Of a stretch of 9,429 nucleotides of DNA, positions 1 to 7,333 are shown in pieces; within the stretch, counting starts at the first letter, position 1; each line of letters begins with the position of its first letter. Location: assembly GCA_018623895.1 (NCBI GenBank), contig JAAZUY010000017.1, positions 1 through 9,429 of the forward strand, read 5' to 3'. This DNA is from a bacterium (GTDB lineage: Bacteria > Bacillota_I > Bacilli_A > Acholeplasmatales > Acholeplasmataceae). Made by a program: the position numbers and the translations under genes. The notes beneath the pieces are model-generated. The model searched no databases and had not been told where the DNA came from. It worked only from the letters and a program-made list of their open reading frames with translations.

Positions 1-609
1 CTACGTTATGTATTGATAAACATTCTAAAACTTATGCACCCTTTTGTTCCATTTATCACAGATAATTTATACGAAGAACTTACAGGAAATAAAACATTAA
101 TGATCGATGAGTGGCCAAATACAATATTTTCTTTTGATCCCGAAGAGGAAATATTAGACGGATTAAATGAGTTCATTAAGAAAATACGGAATTTTCGTTC
201 AGAAGCTCAAAATTATTTAAAATTAGATTTAACTATACATATAGAAAATCAATTGATGAAAAAAATAATAAATGAAAATATAGAATATTTAATTAAAACT
301 TTAAAACTTAATTCACTTAGTATTAATGAAAACACGAATAGTAATGAAAAATATTTTCCTATTGTTTTTTCATATGGAACTGCATATTTAATTGAAGAGC
401 AAATAAAAGACAACAAAAAAGACTTTGATGTTCTTGTTTTACAAAAGAAAAAATTAGAATTAGAAATTGACCGTTCAAAAAAATTAATGAATAATAAGAG
501 TTTTTTATCTAAAGCAAACCCTACTAAAGTTGAAAATGAAAAAAAGAAATATAAGGAATATTTATCTCAATACAAAGAAATAATGGATAAAATCAATGAA
601 ATTAAATGA
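1..609 (+). CDS. valS: Valyl-tRNA synthetase, C-terminal part (5' end outside window)
   Basis: This is the last 202 residues of a class I aminoacyl-tRNA synthetase that charges tRNA-Val in the cytoplasm. The frame is open from base 1, so the gene starts upstream of the window, and a TTG at base 13 is not a real start. Early in the fragment comes the anticodon-binding helical domain, with the hallmark MHPFVPFITDNLYEEL and then the IKKIRNFRSEAQ helix. The last ~70 residues form the Lys/Glu-rich coiled-coil arm typical of ValRS, including the NKSFLSKANPTKVENEK stretch (family form: N-x-x-F-x-x-K-A-P-x-x-V). The catalytic HIGH/KMSKS core and editing domain are not in view. The gene ends in TGA, and the next gene begins 14 bases before this stop, so the two are probably translationally coupled. 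The valS-folC order is the same as in Bacillus. Confidence 0.95.
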   Translation, partial: LRYVLINILKLMHPFVPFITDNLYEELTGNKTLMIDEWPNTIFSFDPEEEILDGLNEFIKKIRNFRSEAQNYLKLDLTIHIENQLMKKIINENIEYLIKTLKLNSLSINENTNSNEKYFPIVFSYGTAYLIEEQIKDNKKDFDVLVLQKKKLELEIDRSKKLMNNKSFLSKANPTKVENEKKKYKEYLSQYKEIMDKINEIK

Positions 610-1789
610 AAAAATACGTTTATTAGAAAGAAGAACTAAATTTTCAAAAAGGGAGTCGTTAGACCGTCTTATAGCTATATCAAACAATTTAAATTTAAAT
701 TGTGATGCAACAAAAATTCAAGTTGTAGGCACTAATGGCAAAGGCACAACTTCAAAAATGATCACTGATGTTTTGAAAAAGACTTCATCGGTCGGTACAT
801 TTATGTCTCCTTACGTATATAAATTTAATGAAAGAATACTTATAAACGGTAAATACATATCTGATCATGAATTAGAGATTTACTTAGATTGGATAGAGAA
901 AATTTATTTAAAATTTGATTTGTCTTTTTTTGAAGCATTAACAATTATGGCTTTAAAAATTTTCAAAGATAAAAAAATGAAATACATCATATTGGAGGCC
1001 GGCATAGGTGGGAGATTGGATGTCACCTCAATTATTAATTATGATTTTACTTTATTAACTAATGTAGGACATGATCATTTGAATCTCTTAGGACCAAGCC
1101 TTGAAGATGTGGCTTATGAAAAAATTGCAGCCATGAAAGATGGAGGATATTTAATAACTACTGTTCAAAATAAATATTATCCTATAATTGAAAGGCATCT
1201 TTCTACTCTAAAAGATATTAAAAACATATTTTTATCAAAAAAAGAAGTAAAAATTATTTCAAATTACCCATTAACTTTTATATATAAGAGTGAGGTATAC
1301 ACATTAAATTATAAAGGGGTTCATAATATTAGTAATGCCCTTCTAGCAATAGAACTATCTAAAAAATTAAATGTTAATGAAGAACTAATTAAAGACGGAC
1401 TATTAAATTCAAAATTAGTTGGTCGTTTTGAAACACAAAAAAATTTAGTCTATGATGGTGCACATAATATTGAATCAATAGAAGCACTTGTAAAGACGGT
1501 AGATCAAGTTTACTCTAGAAAAAAAATATATTACATATTTAGTTGTTTAGGAGATAAAAATCCTCTAAAAATGATAAATGCACTTAAAAGGAATGGGATA
1601 GTTATTGCGACATCTTTTAACGATCCAAGATTTATAGACTTTCAGCATTTAATACCTGATGATGTAAAATATATTAAAGAATTTACAAATATAAATAAGT
1701 TGTTAAGGAATGAAAAAGATGCAATATTTATTTTCACTGGATCTTTTCATTTCATTTCTTATGCAAAAAATTTGGAGGTATTAGATTAA
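596..1789 (+). CDS. folC: Folylpolyglutamate synthase (possibly also dihydrofolate synthase)
   Basis: This is a Mur-ligase-like enzyme that adds glutamate to folates using ATP, retaining them in the cell; bacterial FolC often also makes dihydrofolate from dihydropteroate. Motifs visible in the 397 residues are: P-loop GTNGKGT (45-51); SPYVYKFNERI near residue 70; EAGIGGRLDVTS (134-145); metal-site region NVGHDH (156-161); a Lys at 176 in EKIAAMK, where the family has its carbamoylated Lys; GRFE (276-279), opening the C-terminal domain; and DGAHN (287-291). The length is a little under the usual ~420-430. SPH is changed to SPY, and the usual EKAGI segment is degenerate. The ATG start overlaps the end of valS, with only a weak GGA at 585-587 as Shine-Dalgarno, which suggests coupling to valS translation. 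Whether it retains dihydrofolate synthase activity cannot be told from these motifs. Confidence 0.93.
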   Translation: MKLNEKIRLLERRTKFSKRESLDRLIAISNNLNLNCDATKIQVVGTNGKGTTSKMITDVLKKTSSVGTFMSPYVYKFNERILINGKYISDHELEIYLDWIEKIYLKFDLSFFEALTIMALKIFKDKKMKYIILEAGIGGRLDVTSIINYDFTLLTNVGHDHLNLLGPSLEDVAYEKIAAMKDGGYLITTVQNKYYPIIERHLSTLKDIKNIFLSKKEVKIISNYPLTFIYKSEVYTLNYKGVHNISNALLAIELSKKLNVNEELIKDGLLNSKLVGRFETQKNLVYDGAHNIESIEALVKTVDQVYSRKKIYYIFSCLGDKNPLKMINALKRNGIVIATSFNDPRFIDFQHLIPDDVKYIKEFTNINKLLRNEKDAIFIFTGSFHFISYAKNLEVLD

Positions 1790-2334
1790 TGGTATCAAAG
1801 ATAATTAATGACGCTTTTTCAAAAAAACTTTCTGCATTGTCAGGAATAAAAAACATTGATGATCACATCTTTTGGCAAATAAAAGATGATAAAAACTTTA
1901 TTATTGAAAAAAATTTATACGGTGTTAGTGGTCTATTATCCTATAAAACGAGAAGGAACAAACCCAAACTAAAACTGATTATTAAAAATGTATCTTTTTT
2001 TACTAGAATAAGAACAATAATTACTTTTGGATTATTTTTATCTTTTAAACCGCCTTCAAATGTTTTATATATTTCAATGATAGCTGTTTCTAAAACTGAA
2101 CGTGGCAAAGGTATTGGTACACATATGTTAAATAAGATAATCGAAATAGGCAATAGCTTAGATAAGATAAGAAAAATTGGTCTTCATGTTGTTTTAGAAA
2201 ATGAAAAAGCAATCAAGTTATACAAAAAACTAGGTTTTGAGGAAATTAAAACAGATTATTTTGATGATACCATGCAAAAATTTATTGGTTATTCTGGCGT
2301 AATTTATATGGAAAAACTTTTAGAAAAACAATAA
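1789..2334 (+). CDS. GNAT-family N-acetyltransferase, substrate unknown
   Basis: This 181-residue protein has a single GNAT acetyltransferase domain, using acetyl-CoA to acetylate an amine on a protein or small molecule. The second half carries the diagnostic features: beta-strand YISMIAVS (94-101), the acetyl-CoA pyrophosphate loop R105-G-K-G-I-G110, and ENEKAIKLYKKLGFEE (137-152) with Tyr145 in the usual general-acid position. The first ~90 residues are Lys-rich and less recognisable. The start ATG overlaps the folC stop in TAATG, with a good GGAGG at 1774-1778, so it is co-translated with folC. The motif layout resembles RimI-like enzymes, but nothing visible identifies a ribosomal or any other target, so no gene name is given. 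It could be a small-molecule acetyltransferase. Confidence 0.88.
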   Translation: MVSKIINDAFSKKLSALSGIKNIDDHIFWQIKDDKNFIIEKNLYGVSGLLSYKTRRNKPKLKLIIKNVSFFTRIRTIITFGLFLSFKPPSNVLYISMIAVSKTERGKGIGTHMLNKIIEIGNSLDKIRKIGLHVVLENEKAIKLYKKLGFEEIKTDYFDDTMQKFIGYSGVIYMEKLLEKQ

Positions 2335-2380
2335 ATTTATTAGATATTTTTAAACATAAATGAATTATGGTAAAAAATGG

Positions 2381-2400
2381 GCAAATTATCTTGCTTTTTT
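2381..2400 (+). terminator. Weak possible terminator after the GNAT gene
   Basis: GCAA (2381-2384) can pair with TTGC (2391-2394) over a six-base loop, followed by six T residues. A run of A before the stem could extend pairing with the T tract across a bulge. The stem is very short, so this would be inefficient at best. The same bases also serve as the proposed -35 of the next promoter. Confidence 0.3.
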
Positions 2401-2419
2401 ATATATATTTATATAGAAT
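2391..2419 (+). promoter_or_regulatory. Candidate sigma-70/SigA promoter for the nucleoside importer operon
   Basis: A -35-like TTGCTT (2391-2396) lies 17 bases before TAGAAT (2414-2419), five of six matches to the -10 consensus, in an extremely AT-rich tract. The -35 is poor (three of six). Transcription would start near 2426, giving a leader of about 33 bases. The leader holds the tight stem GTGG/CCAC (2427-2430, 2435-2438) and a strong purine-rich Shine-Dalgarno AGGGGGA (2448-2454). In such AT-rich DNA other -10 choices are possible. Confidence 0.5.
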
Positions 2420-2458
2420 AAAATTAGTGGTAGTCCACAAAAATAAAAGGGGGAAAGT

Positions 2459-3562
2459 ATGAAGAAAATTTTAATGTTTGCTGTCTTGTTAGCTGGTGCC
2501 TTTACTTTAGCGTCTTGTCAAGCAGCAGAAGAAACATTTAAGATTGCAATGATTACAGATGCTGGTGATATTGATGATAAATCATTCAATCAGGGTACTT
2601 GGGAAGGTATTGTAGAATGGGCTGAAGAAAACAATGTAACACACAAATACTACAAACCAACAGAAGTATCTGACGATGCGTACGTTGCAGCAATTGATCT
2701 AGCAGTTGCTGGTGGTGCTGAAATAGTTGTTACTCCAGGATTTTTGTTTGAACCTGCTGTATATGCAGCTCAAACTTCACATCCAGAAGTAAAATTTGTA
2801 CTAATTGATGGCGTACCTCATCCTGGCGATTACACTACTTTTGAAGTAGCTGCTAATACAAAATCAATTCTTTTCAAAGAAAATGAATCTGGTTTCTTAG
2901 CAGGATATGCATCTGTGATGGAAGGATATAGAGAATTAGGATTCATGGGTGGTATTGCTGTTCCTGCAGTTGTTCGCTTTGGTTTGGGATACGTTGCTGG
3001 TGCATATCACGCAGCGAGAGAACTTGGTGCTGATACATGGGAATTTAATCCTGCATACTATGAATATCTAGGTGGTTTTGCACCAGATGATAGTCATAAA
3101 GCAAAAGCTGCATCTTGGTATACAGCTGGAGTAGAAATTATTCATGCGGCAGCTGGTGGTGCTGGTAACTCAGTAATGGCAGCAGCTGAAGAATCAATGG
3201 GTGGTATGGTTGTTGGTGTCGACGTTGACCAATCTGCTCAATCTTCAACAGTTGTTACTTCAGCAATGAAAGCTCTTGGTGTTGTAGTACAACAAGCGTT
3301 AGCTGAATGGAAAGCTGGATCATTTGAAGGTGGCGAAACAGTAGTATTAGGAGCAGCTGAACAAGCAGTTGCATTACCTTTAGGTGAATCATTCCGTTTT
3401 ACTACATTCACTGAAGCACAATATGAGGAAATACTAGGAAAACTTGTCGATGGTTCACTTGTTGCACCATTTACAGTTGATGAGCTAGGAACATTTTTGA
3501 CAGCTCTTGGAGTTGGAGAAGCTGAAGTTACTGCTTTAAAAGCAGCAGTTTCTGGAGAATAA
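2459..3562 (+). CDS. nupN: BMP/PnrA-family nucleoside-binding lipoprotein of an ABC importer
   Basis: This is the extracellular solute-binding lipoprotein of the importer encoded just downstream. The 367-residue protein opens with a lipoprotein signal peptide: MKK, a hydrophobic stretch, and lipobox LASC, with Cys20 as the lipidated residue after cleavage by signal peptidase II. The mature part begins with the BMP-family hallmark TDAGDIDDKSFNQGTWEG (33-50), and the second lobe carries GVDVDQ (253-258), a position where the family contacts ligand. PnrA, RnsB and B. subtilis NupN bind purine or other nucleosides; the exact ligand here is inference. About 30 residues (TVDELGTFL onward) extend past the usual last helix and are acidic and Ala-rich. 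The gene is rich in Ala, Gly, Val and Glu and visibly higher in GC than its neighbours, which suggests strong expression. The symbol follows the B. subtilis operon and rests on family and gene order. Confidence 0.92.
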   Translation: MKKILMFAVLLAGAFTLASCQAAEETFKIAMITDAGDIDDKSFNQGTWEGIVEWAEENNVTHKYYKPTEVSDDAYVAAIDLAVAGGAEIVVTPGFLFEPAVYAAQTSHPEVKFVLIDGVPHPGDYTTFEVAANTKSILFKENESGFLAGYASVMEGYRELGFMGGIAVPAVVRFGLGYVAGAYHAARELGADTWEFNPAYYEYLGGFAPDDSHKAKAASWYTAGVEIIHAAAGGAGNSVMAAAEESMGGMVVGVDVDQSAQSSTVVTSAMKALGVVVQQALAEWKAGSFEGGETVVLGAAEQAVALPLGESFRFTTFTEAQYEEILGKLVDGSLVAPFTVDELGTFLTALGVGEAEVTALKAAVSGE

Positions 3563-3582
3563 CAAAGATTTGACAACAATGT

Positions 3583-3604
3583 AAAGGGGGCTTAGCCCCC
3601 TTTT
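3583..3604 (+). terminator. GC-rich hairpin between the lipoprotein and ATPase genes (partial terminator or mRNA-stabilising stem)
   Basis: AAAGGGGGC (3583-3591) pairs perfectly with GCCCCCTTT (3595-3603) over a three-base TTA loop. This is by far the most stable stem visible in the window. The T run after the G/C part is only four bases and is mostly used in the stem, so termination is probably incomplete. That would fit a binding protein made in excess over its membrane complex, either by partial termination or by protecting the upstream mRNA from 3' decay. Confidence 0.8.
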
Positions 3605-3624
3605 GCAAACTTATTGGAGCTATT

Positions 3625-5154
3625 ATGTATAAAATTGAGATGAATAATATTACAAAGAAATTTGGTACTTTAATTGCTAATGATAATATAAATTTAAAAG
3701 TAAAAGATAGAGAAATTCATGCGATTCTTGGTGAAAATGGTGCAGGAAAATCTACTTTAATGTCTATTTTATTTGGTTTATACCAACCAGATAAGGGAGA
3801 GATTAAAATAGACGGAAAAAAAGTAATTATAAACAATCCAAACGATGCTAATAATTATAATATTGGAATGGTCCATCAACATTTTAAACTTGTTGAAAAT
3901 TTTTCTGTGCTTGAAAATGTAATATTGGGTGTTGAAAATGTAGGAAAATTAAATAAAATCGACTATTCTTCACCACGAAAGGAAATATCTAAAATTGTCT
4001 CTGAGTACAAGCTAAATCTTAATTTAGATTCTAAAATATCTGACCTAACTGTTGGACAACAACAAAGGGTTGAAATTTTAAAAATGCTCTACAGGAATTC
4101 TGATATTTTGATTTTTGATGAACCAACTGCAGTCCTCACTCCACAGGAAATTATTGAATTAATGAAAATAATGAAGAATTTCACTAAAGAAGGAAAGACA
4201 ATAATTCTCATTACTCATAAATTAAATGAAATTAAAGAAGTAGCTGACAGAACGACTGTGCTGAGAAGAGGAAAACAAGTTGGAGTTTTAGATGTAAAAA
4301 ATGTAAGCACTCAAGAGATGGCAGAATTAATGGTTGGAAGAAAAATTAATTTCAATATAGATAAAAACACAACTAAAAAGGGCAATGTAGTTTTAGAAGT
4401 AAAAAATTTAACATTAAAAAAGAAAAATATTGATATAGTTAAGAAAGTCTCGTTTTCACTCAAAGAAGGAGAAATATTAGGAGTTGCTGGTATTGATGGA
4501 AATGGACAGACTGAATGTGTTTATGGTTTAACTGGAATTTCTAAAATATCAGATGGAAAAGTTATATTAAACTCTATTGATATTACAAATTCTTCTATTC
4601 GTGAAAGGTATAATCTTGGCATGTCACACATTCCCGAAGATAGACAAAAATATGGTGTTGTTTTAGACTTTGATTTGAAAAGTAATTTAGTACTTCAAGA
4701 ATATTACACTAGCAAGTTTCAAAATAAACAATTCTTAAAATTTAATGAGATAAAAAGTTATTCTGATGATTTGATAGAGAAATTTGATATACGCTCTGAA
4801 AGAGGTTCTAATACCTTTGTAAGATCAATGAGCGGTGGAAATCAGCAAAAAGCAATTGTTGCTAGAGAGATGAGTAGAAAACACAATTGTTTAGTTGCAG
4901 TTCAACCTACACGAGGTTTAGATGTAGGTGCAATTGAGTATATACACAAAAGATTATTAGAAGAGAGAGAAAATAAAAAGGGAATTCTACTATTTTCTTT
5001 AGAATTAGATGAGATATTTAAATTATCTGACCGTATTTTAGTTATGTATGAAGGAGAAATTGTTGGAGAATTTAATCCTACAGAGACGTCTAAAGAAGAA
5101 CTTGGTTTATATATGTCAGGAGCTAAAAAAGGAAATTATAATGAAAATATTTAA
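3625..5154 (+). CDS. nupO: Nucleoside ABC importer ATPase with two fused nucleotide-binding domains
   Basis: This is the cytoplasmic ATPase that powers the importer, 509 residues with two ABC domains in tandem as in the sugar/nucleoside (RbsA/YufO) class. Domain 1 has Walker A GENGAGKST (36-44), signature VGQQQR (143-148), Walker B IFDEP (163-167) and H-loop His198. Domain 2 has a degenerate Walker A GIDGNGQTE (289-297) with no Lys, an intact signature MSGGNQQ (402-408), a Walker B replaced by VAVQPTRGLD (424-433), and FSLELDE (457-463) where the H-loop His would be. One composite site, Walker A of domain 1 with the signature of domain 2, therefore looks competent; this asymmetry is usual in the family. 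The start ATG follows GGAG (3616-3619), a few bases after the intergenic hairpin. The 3' end overlaps the next gene by 14 bases. Confidence 0.94.
   Translation: MYKIEMNNITKKFGTLIANDNINLKVKDREIHAILGENGAGKSTLMSILFGLYQPDKGEIKIDGKKVIINNPNDANNYNIGMVHQHFKLVENFSVLENVILGVENVGKLNKIDYSSPRKEISKIVSEYKLNLNLDSKISDLTVGQQQRVEILKMLYRNSDILIFDEPTAVLTPQEIIELMKIMKNFTKEGKTIILITHKLNEIKEVADRTTVLRRGKQVGVLDVKNVSTQEMAELMVGRKINFNIDKNTTKKGNVVLEVKNLTLKKKNIDIVKKVSFSLKEGEILGVAGIDGNGQTECVYGLTGISKISDGKVILNSIDITNSSIRERYNLGMSHIPEDRQKYGVVLDFDLKSNLVLQEYYTSKFQNKQFLKFNEIKSYSDDLIEKFDIRSERGSNTFVRSMSGGNQQKAIVAREMSRKHNCLVAVQPTRGLDVGAIEYIHKRLLEERENKKGILLFSLELDEIFKLSDRILVMYEGEIVGEFNPTETSKEELGLYMSGAKKGNYNENI
5129..5133 (+). promoter_or_regulatory. 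Shine-Dalgarno that fixes the start of the first permease
   Basis: AAGGA sits seven bases before the ATG at 5141, inside the last codons of the ATPase gene. The same AAGGA plus seven-base spacing precedes the second permease at 6239. This favours 5141 over the in-frame ATG at 5048, which would prepend a 31-residue Lys/Leu-rich peptide from within the ATPase coding region. Confidence 0.75.
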
Positions 5155-6238
5155 GAAATTTATTCGATTAATTGGACAATCCTTCAAAAAGTTAATCATT
5201 AAAATGTATCCATCATTAATTGCAGTCTCCATAGGTCTTGTAATAGGTTTTATTGTAATGTTGTTTTTTAATCCATCATCTGCTGGTTCAGCATTTATCC
5301 AATTATTACTAGGTGGAACAAATAATGGTTCTGTTGGAATTGGGAATACATTATATGGTGCTGCGCCGATAATATTAACAGGTTTAGCGGTGGCCTTTGC
5401 ATTCAAAACTGGGTTATTTAATATTGGTGCTTCAGGACAAATGATGATTGGTGCATATGTTTCAATCCATATCGGTGTTCTTTGGAATCTTCCTAATCAT
5501 TTACATTGGATAGTCGCTCTTGTTGGGGCAGCCGTTGGGGGGCTCATATGGGGGTTAGTTACTGGCCTATTAAAAGCCTTTAGAAATGTTAACGAAGTTG
5601 TAACATCAATTATGATGAATTATATAGCTGCCAATTTAATAATTATATTAATTAGAAATAATGTCTATAATAAAGATGCTGCTAGAAGTTTAAATATCCT
5701 AGATAGTGCTCAATTACCAACAACAAATTTATTTGAAGGATCAAGTTTTAATATTGGATTCTTTGTTGCAGTAATAATTGTTATAATTGCTCATATTATA
5801 ATTCATCGTACAACATTAGGCTTCGAACTTAGAGCAACTGGTTTAAGTAGAGAAGGAGCTAAATATGCTGGGATGAAGACTAAAAAAAGTATAATTTCTT
5901 CATTTTGCTTTTCAGGTGCTTTTGCAGGTATTGCTGGTGGAATAGCTTATTTAGTTTCGGGTAAGACAATATCTATAGCATATACAATATTTACTGAGGG
6001 TTTTGATGGAATTTCAGTTGCATTATTAGGTTTAGGTGAACCACTTGGTGCTTTATTTGCAGGACTATTTTTAAGTCATTTAAGACAAGGTGGTTTTTAC
6101 ATGCAGATCTATGGTTTTGTACCTCAAATAGTAGATATAATAACTTCAGTAATTATTTATGTCACTGCAATTTCAGCTGCAATCGCTCTCTGGATAAAAC
6201 AAATTAAAATCAAAAATAAAAATAAGAAGGAAAAATAA
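5141..6238 (+). CDS. nupP: Nucleoside ABC importer permease, first subunit
   Basis: This is an integral membrane subunit forming half of the translocation path. From the ATG at 5141 it is 365 residues with roughly eight to ten hydrophobic segments. A basic cytoplasmic N-terminus leads into a first membrane helix at about 24-43, and the C-terminus is a short Lys/Asn-rich cytoplasmic tail. Family signatures of the branched-chain/ribose/nucleoside permease class are the GLAVAFAFKTGLFNIGASGQ segment (81-100), NVNEVVTSIMMNYIA (149-163), and a cytoplasmic coupling loop LGFELRATGLSREGAKYAGM near 230-250 that docks on the ATPase. It overlaps the ATPase gene by 14 bases and is followed with no gap by the second permease, so the membrane components are tightly co-translated. 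Orthology to NupP/RnsC is inferred from motifs and order. Confidence 0.93.
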   Translation: MKIFKKFIRLIGQSFKKLIIKMYPSLIAVSIGLVIGFIVMLFFNPSSAGSAFIQLLLGGTNNGSVGIGNTLYGAAPIILTGLAVAFAFKTGLFNIGASGQMMIGAYVSIHIGVLWNLPNHLHWIVALVGAAVGGLIWGLVTGLLKAFRNVNEVVTSIMMNYIAANLIIILIRNNVYNKDAARSLNILDSAQLPTTNLFEGSSFNIGFFVAVIIVIIAHIIIHRTTLGFELRATGLSREGAKYAGMKTKKSIISSFCFSGAFAGIAGGIAYLVSGKTISIAYTIFTEGFDGISVALLGLGEPLGALFAGLFLSHLRQGGFYMQIYGFVPQIVDIITSVIIYVTAISAAIALWIKQIKIKNKNKKEK

Positions 6239-7210
6239 ATGGACTTAATCGTTGGAATTATACAAGACACATATATATCTGCAACAGTTTTATTAATGGT
6301 TGCATTAGGCGGTCTTTTTTCTGAAAAAAGTGGAGTCACCAACATAGCCCTTGAAGGAATCATGATTATTGGAGGATTTGTTGGTATTGGAACATTACAA
6401 ATTATTGAATCTCCAAATATAAACCCTCAACTACTATTTTTAATAGTTTTATTAGCAGGTGGAATTGCAGGAGGATTATATTCAACAATACATGCTTTTG
6501 CTTCAGTAAAATTGAAATCTAATCAAATAATAAGTGCAACTGCATTAAACTTATTTGCTCCTGCATTTGCTATATTTACTGCACGTATTTTACAAGACGG
6601 TGGTTCTCAAATTCAATTTCTAACAAGGTTCAGAATTCAAGAAGTGGTTATTTTAGGGATGAATTTCTCAGATATACCTATTATTGGACCGTTGTTGTTT
6701 GAAAGAGTTTACCTTTCTTTCTACATTGTTATTATTTTATTTTTTATTTCTCGCTATATATTAAATAAAACAAGATTTGGTCTAAGAATCAAAGCATTGG
6801 GAGAAAACCCTCATGCAGCAGATTCCTTAGGAATAAACATTTACAAATATCGTTTAATCGCAGTTATTATATCTGGTGTACTTGCTGGTATGGGAGGCGT
6901 AATCTTTGTAGTATCAACATCAACAGAATATGCAGCAACTGTTGCTGGTTTTGGATTTTTATCTATAGCGCTTTTAATTTTTGGGAATTGGAGACCCACA
7001 TGGATTCTTTTTGGAGCACTATTCTTTGGATTTTTAAGAACATTGGGTAGTTCGTATAGTGTTATACCATTATTTCAAAATTTAAATTTGGATAAAGAAA
7101 TTTTTGTTATGATGCCTTATATCATGACTCTTGTGGTTTTAGCATTCTTTTCAAAAAATTCAAGAGCTCCAAAAGCACTGGGACAAGTGTATGATAAGGG
7201 CAAGAGATAA
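6239..7210 (+). CDS. nupQ: Nucleoside ABC importer permease, second subunit
   Basis: This is the partner membrane subunit, 323 residues and almost wholly hydrophobic, with about eight to ten membrane segments. The hallmark LFSEKSGVTNIALEGIM (26-42) parallels the NIGASGQM segment of the first permease. The coupling loop is FGLRIKALGENPHAADSLGI in the second half. It ends in a short basic tail. The ATG follows the previous stop directly (TAAATG), with AAGGA at 6227-6231 as ribosome binding site. Length and motifs match NupQ/RnsD. No terminator is visible after the stop; the rplU promoter starts only ten bases later, so some readthrough into the ribosomal operon is likely. Confidence 0.93.
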   Translation: MDLIVGIIQDTYISATVLLMVALGGLFSEKSGVTNIALEGIMIIGGFVGIGTLQIIESPNINPQLLFLIVLLAGGIAGGLYSTIHAFASVKLKSNQIISATALNLFAPAFAIFTARILQDGGSQIQFLTRFRIQEVVILGMNFSDIPIIGPLLFERVYLSFYIVIILFFISRYILNKTRFGLRIKALGENPHAADSLGINIYKYRLIAVIISGVLAGMGGVIFVVSTSTEYAATVAGFGFLSIALLIFGNWRPTWILFGALFFGFLRTLGSSYSVIPLFQNLNLDKEIFVMMPYIMTLVVLAFFSKNSRAPKALGQVYDKGKR

Positions 7211-7219
7211 ATACATCTA

Positions 7220-7248
7220 TTGACAAAATAATATAATTTATATAAAAT
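7220..7248 (+). promoter_or_regulatory. Strong promoter for rplU-prp-rpmA
   Basis: A perfect -35 TTGACA (7220-7225), a 17-base AT-only spacer, and TAAAAT (7243-7248), five of six to the -10 consensus. Transcription would start around 7255, exactly where the folded leader begins. This is the best promoter match in the window. Confidence 0.85.
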
Positions 7249-7254
7249 ACTATA

Positions 7255-7312
7255 GTCATTCCACATTGCAAAGGTTATAAATGTCATTAGACTACCTTTC
7301 TGCAAGTGTGAC
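7255..7312 (+). ncRNA. Ribosomal protein L21 leader-type structured 5' UTR
   Basis: This structured leader begins at the predicted transcription start, just upstream of rplU. The stem, outside to inside, is GUCA (7255-7258) with UGAC (7309-7312), CAC (7262-7264) with GUG (7306-7308), UUGCA (7266-7270) with UGCAA (7301-7305), and AAGG (7271-7274) with CCUU (7295-7298). Small bulges separate these blocks, and the apical loop is about 20 bases (7275-7294). L21 leaders (Rfam 'L21_leader') are known before rplU-prp-rpmA in low-GC Gram-positives and are thought to mediate autogenous control by L21. Assignment is by position and stem; I did not align it to the family model. No T tract follows the stem, so it does not look like a simple terminator; control at translation is more likely. 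Confidence 0.72.
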
Positions 7313-7333
7313 TTAAAAAGAGGAGGTTATGAC

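Noticed and set aside
607..609. Possible UGA = Trp reading (genetic code 4)
   Set aside because: Every Trp codon in the recognised genes is TGG and no in-frame TGA interrupts any of them. TGA ends valS at the expected place, so it is a normal stop.
2335..2458. Purine, guanine or preQ1 riboswitch before the nucleoside importer
   Set aside because: Such switches often sit before nucleoside transport genes. The predicted leader is only about 33 bases, and none of the conserved three-way junction or pseudoknot elements is visible.
3570..3575. Perfect TTGACA -35 after the lipoprotein gene
   Set aside because: At 17-base spacing the -10 position reads TAGCCC inside the GC-rich hairpin, and no other spacing gives a usable -10, so I do not call a promoter for the ATPase gene.
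3238..3579. 113-codon antisense frame opposite the lipoprotein gene
   Set aside because: It is open only because the sense gene is higher in GC and Ala/Gly-rich. There is no ribosome binding site or known family, and it is Ser/Thr/Pro-rich in the manner of antisense shadows.
5048..5140. Longer version of the first permease starting at ATG 5048
   Set aside because: The 31 extra codons lie wholly within the ATPase coding region and encode a Lys/Leu-rich peptide unlike the family N-terminus. ATG 5141 has AAGGA at correct spacing.
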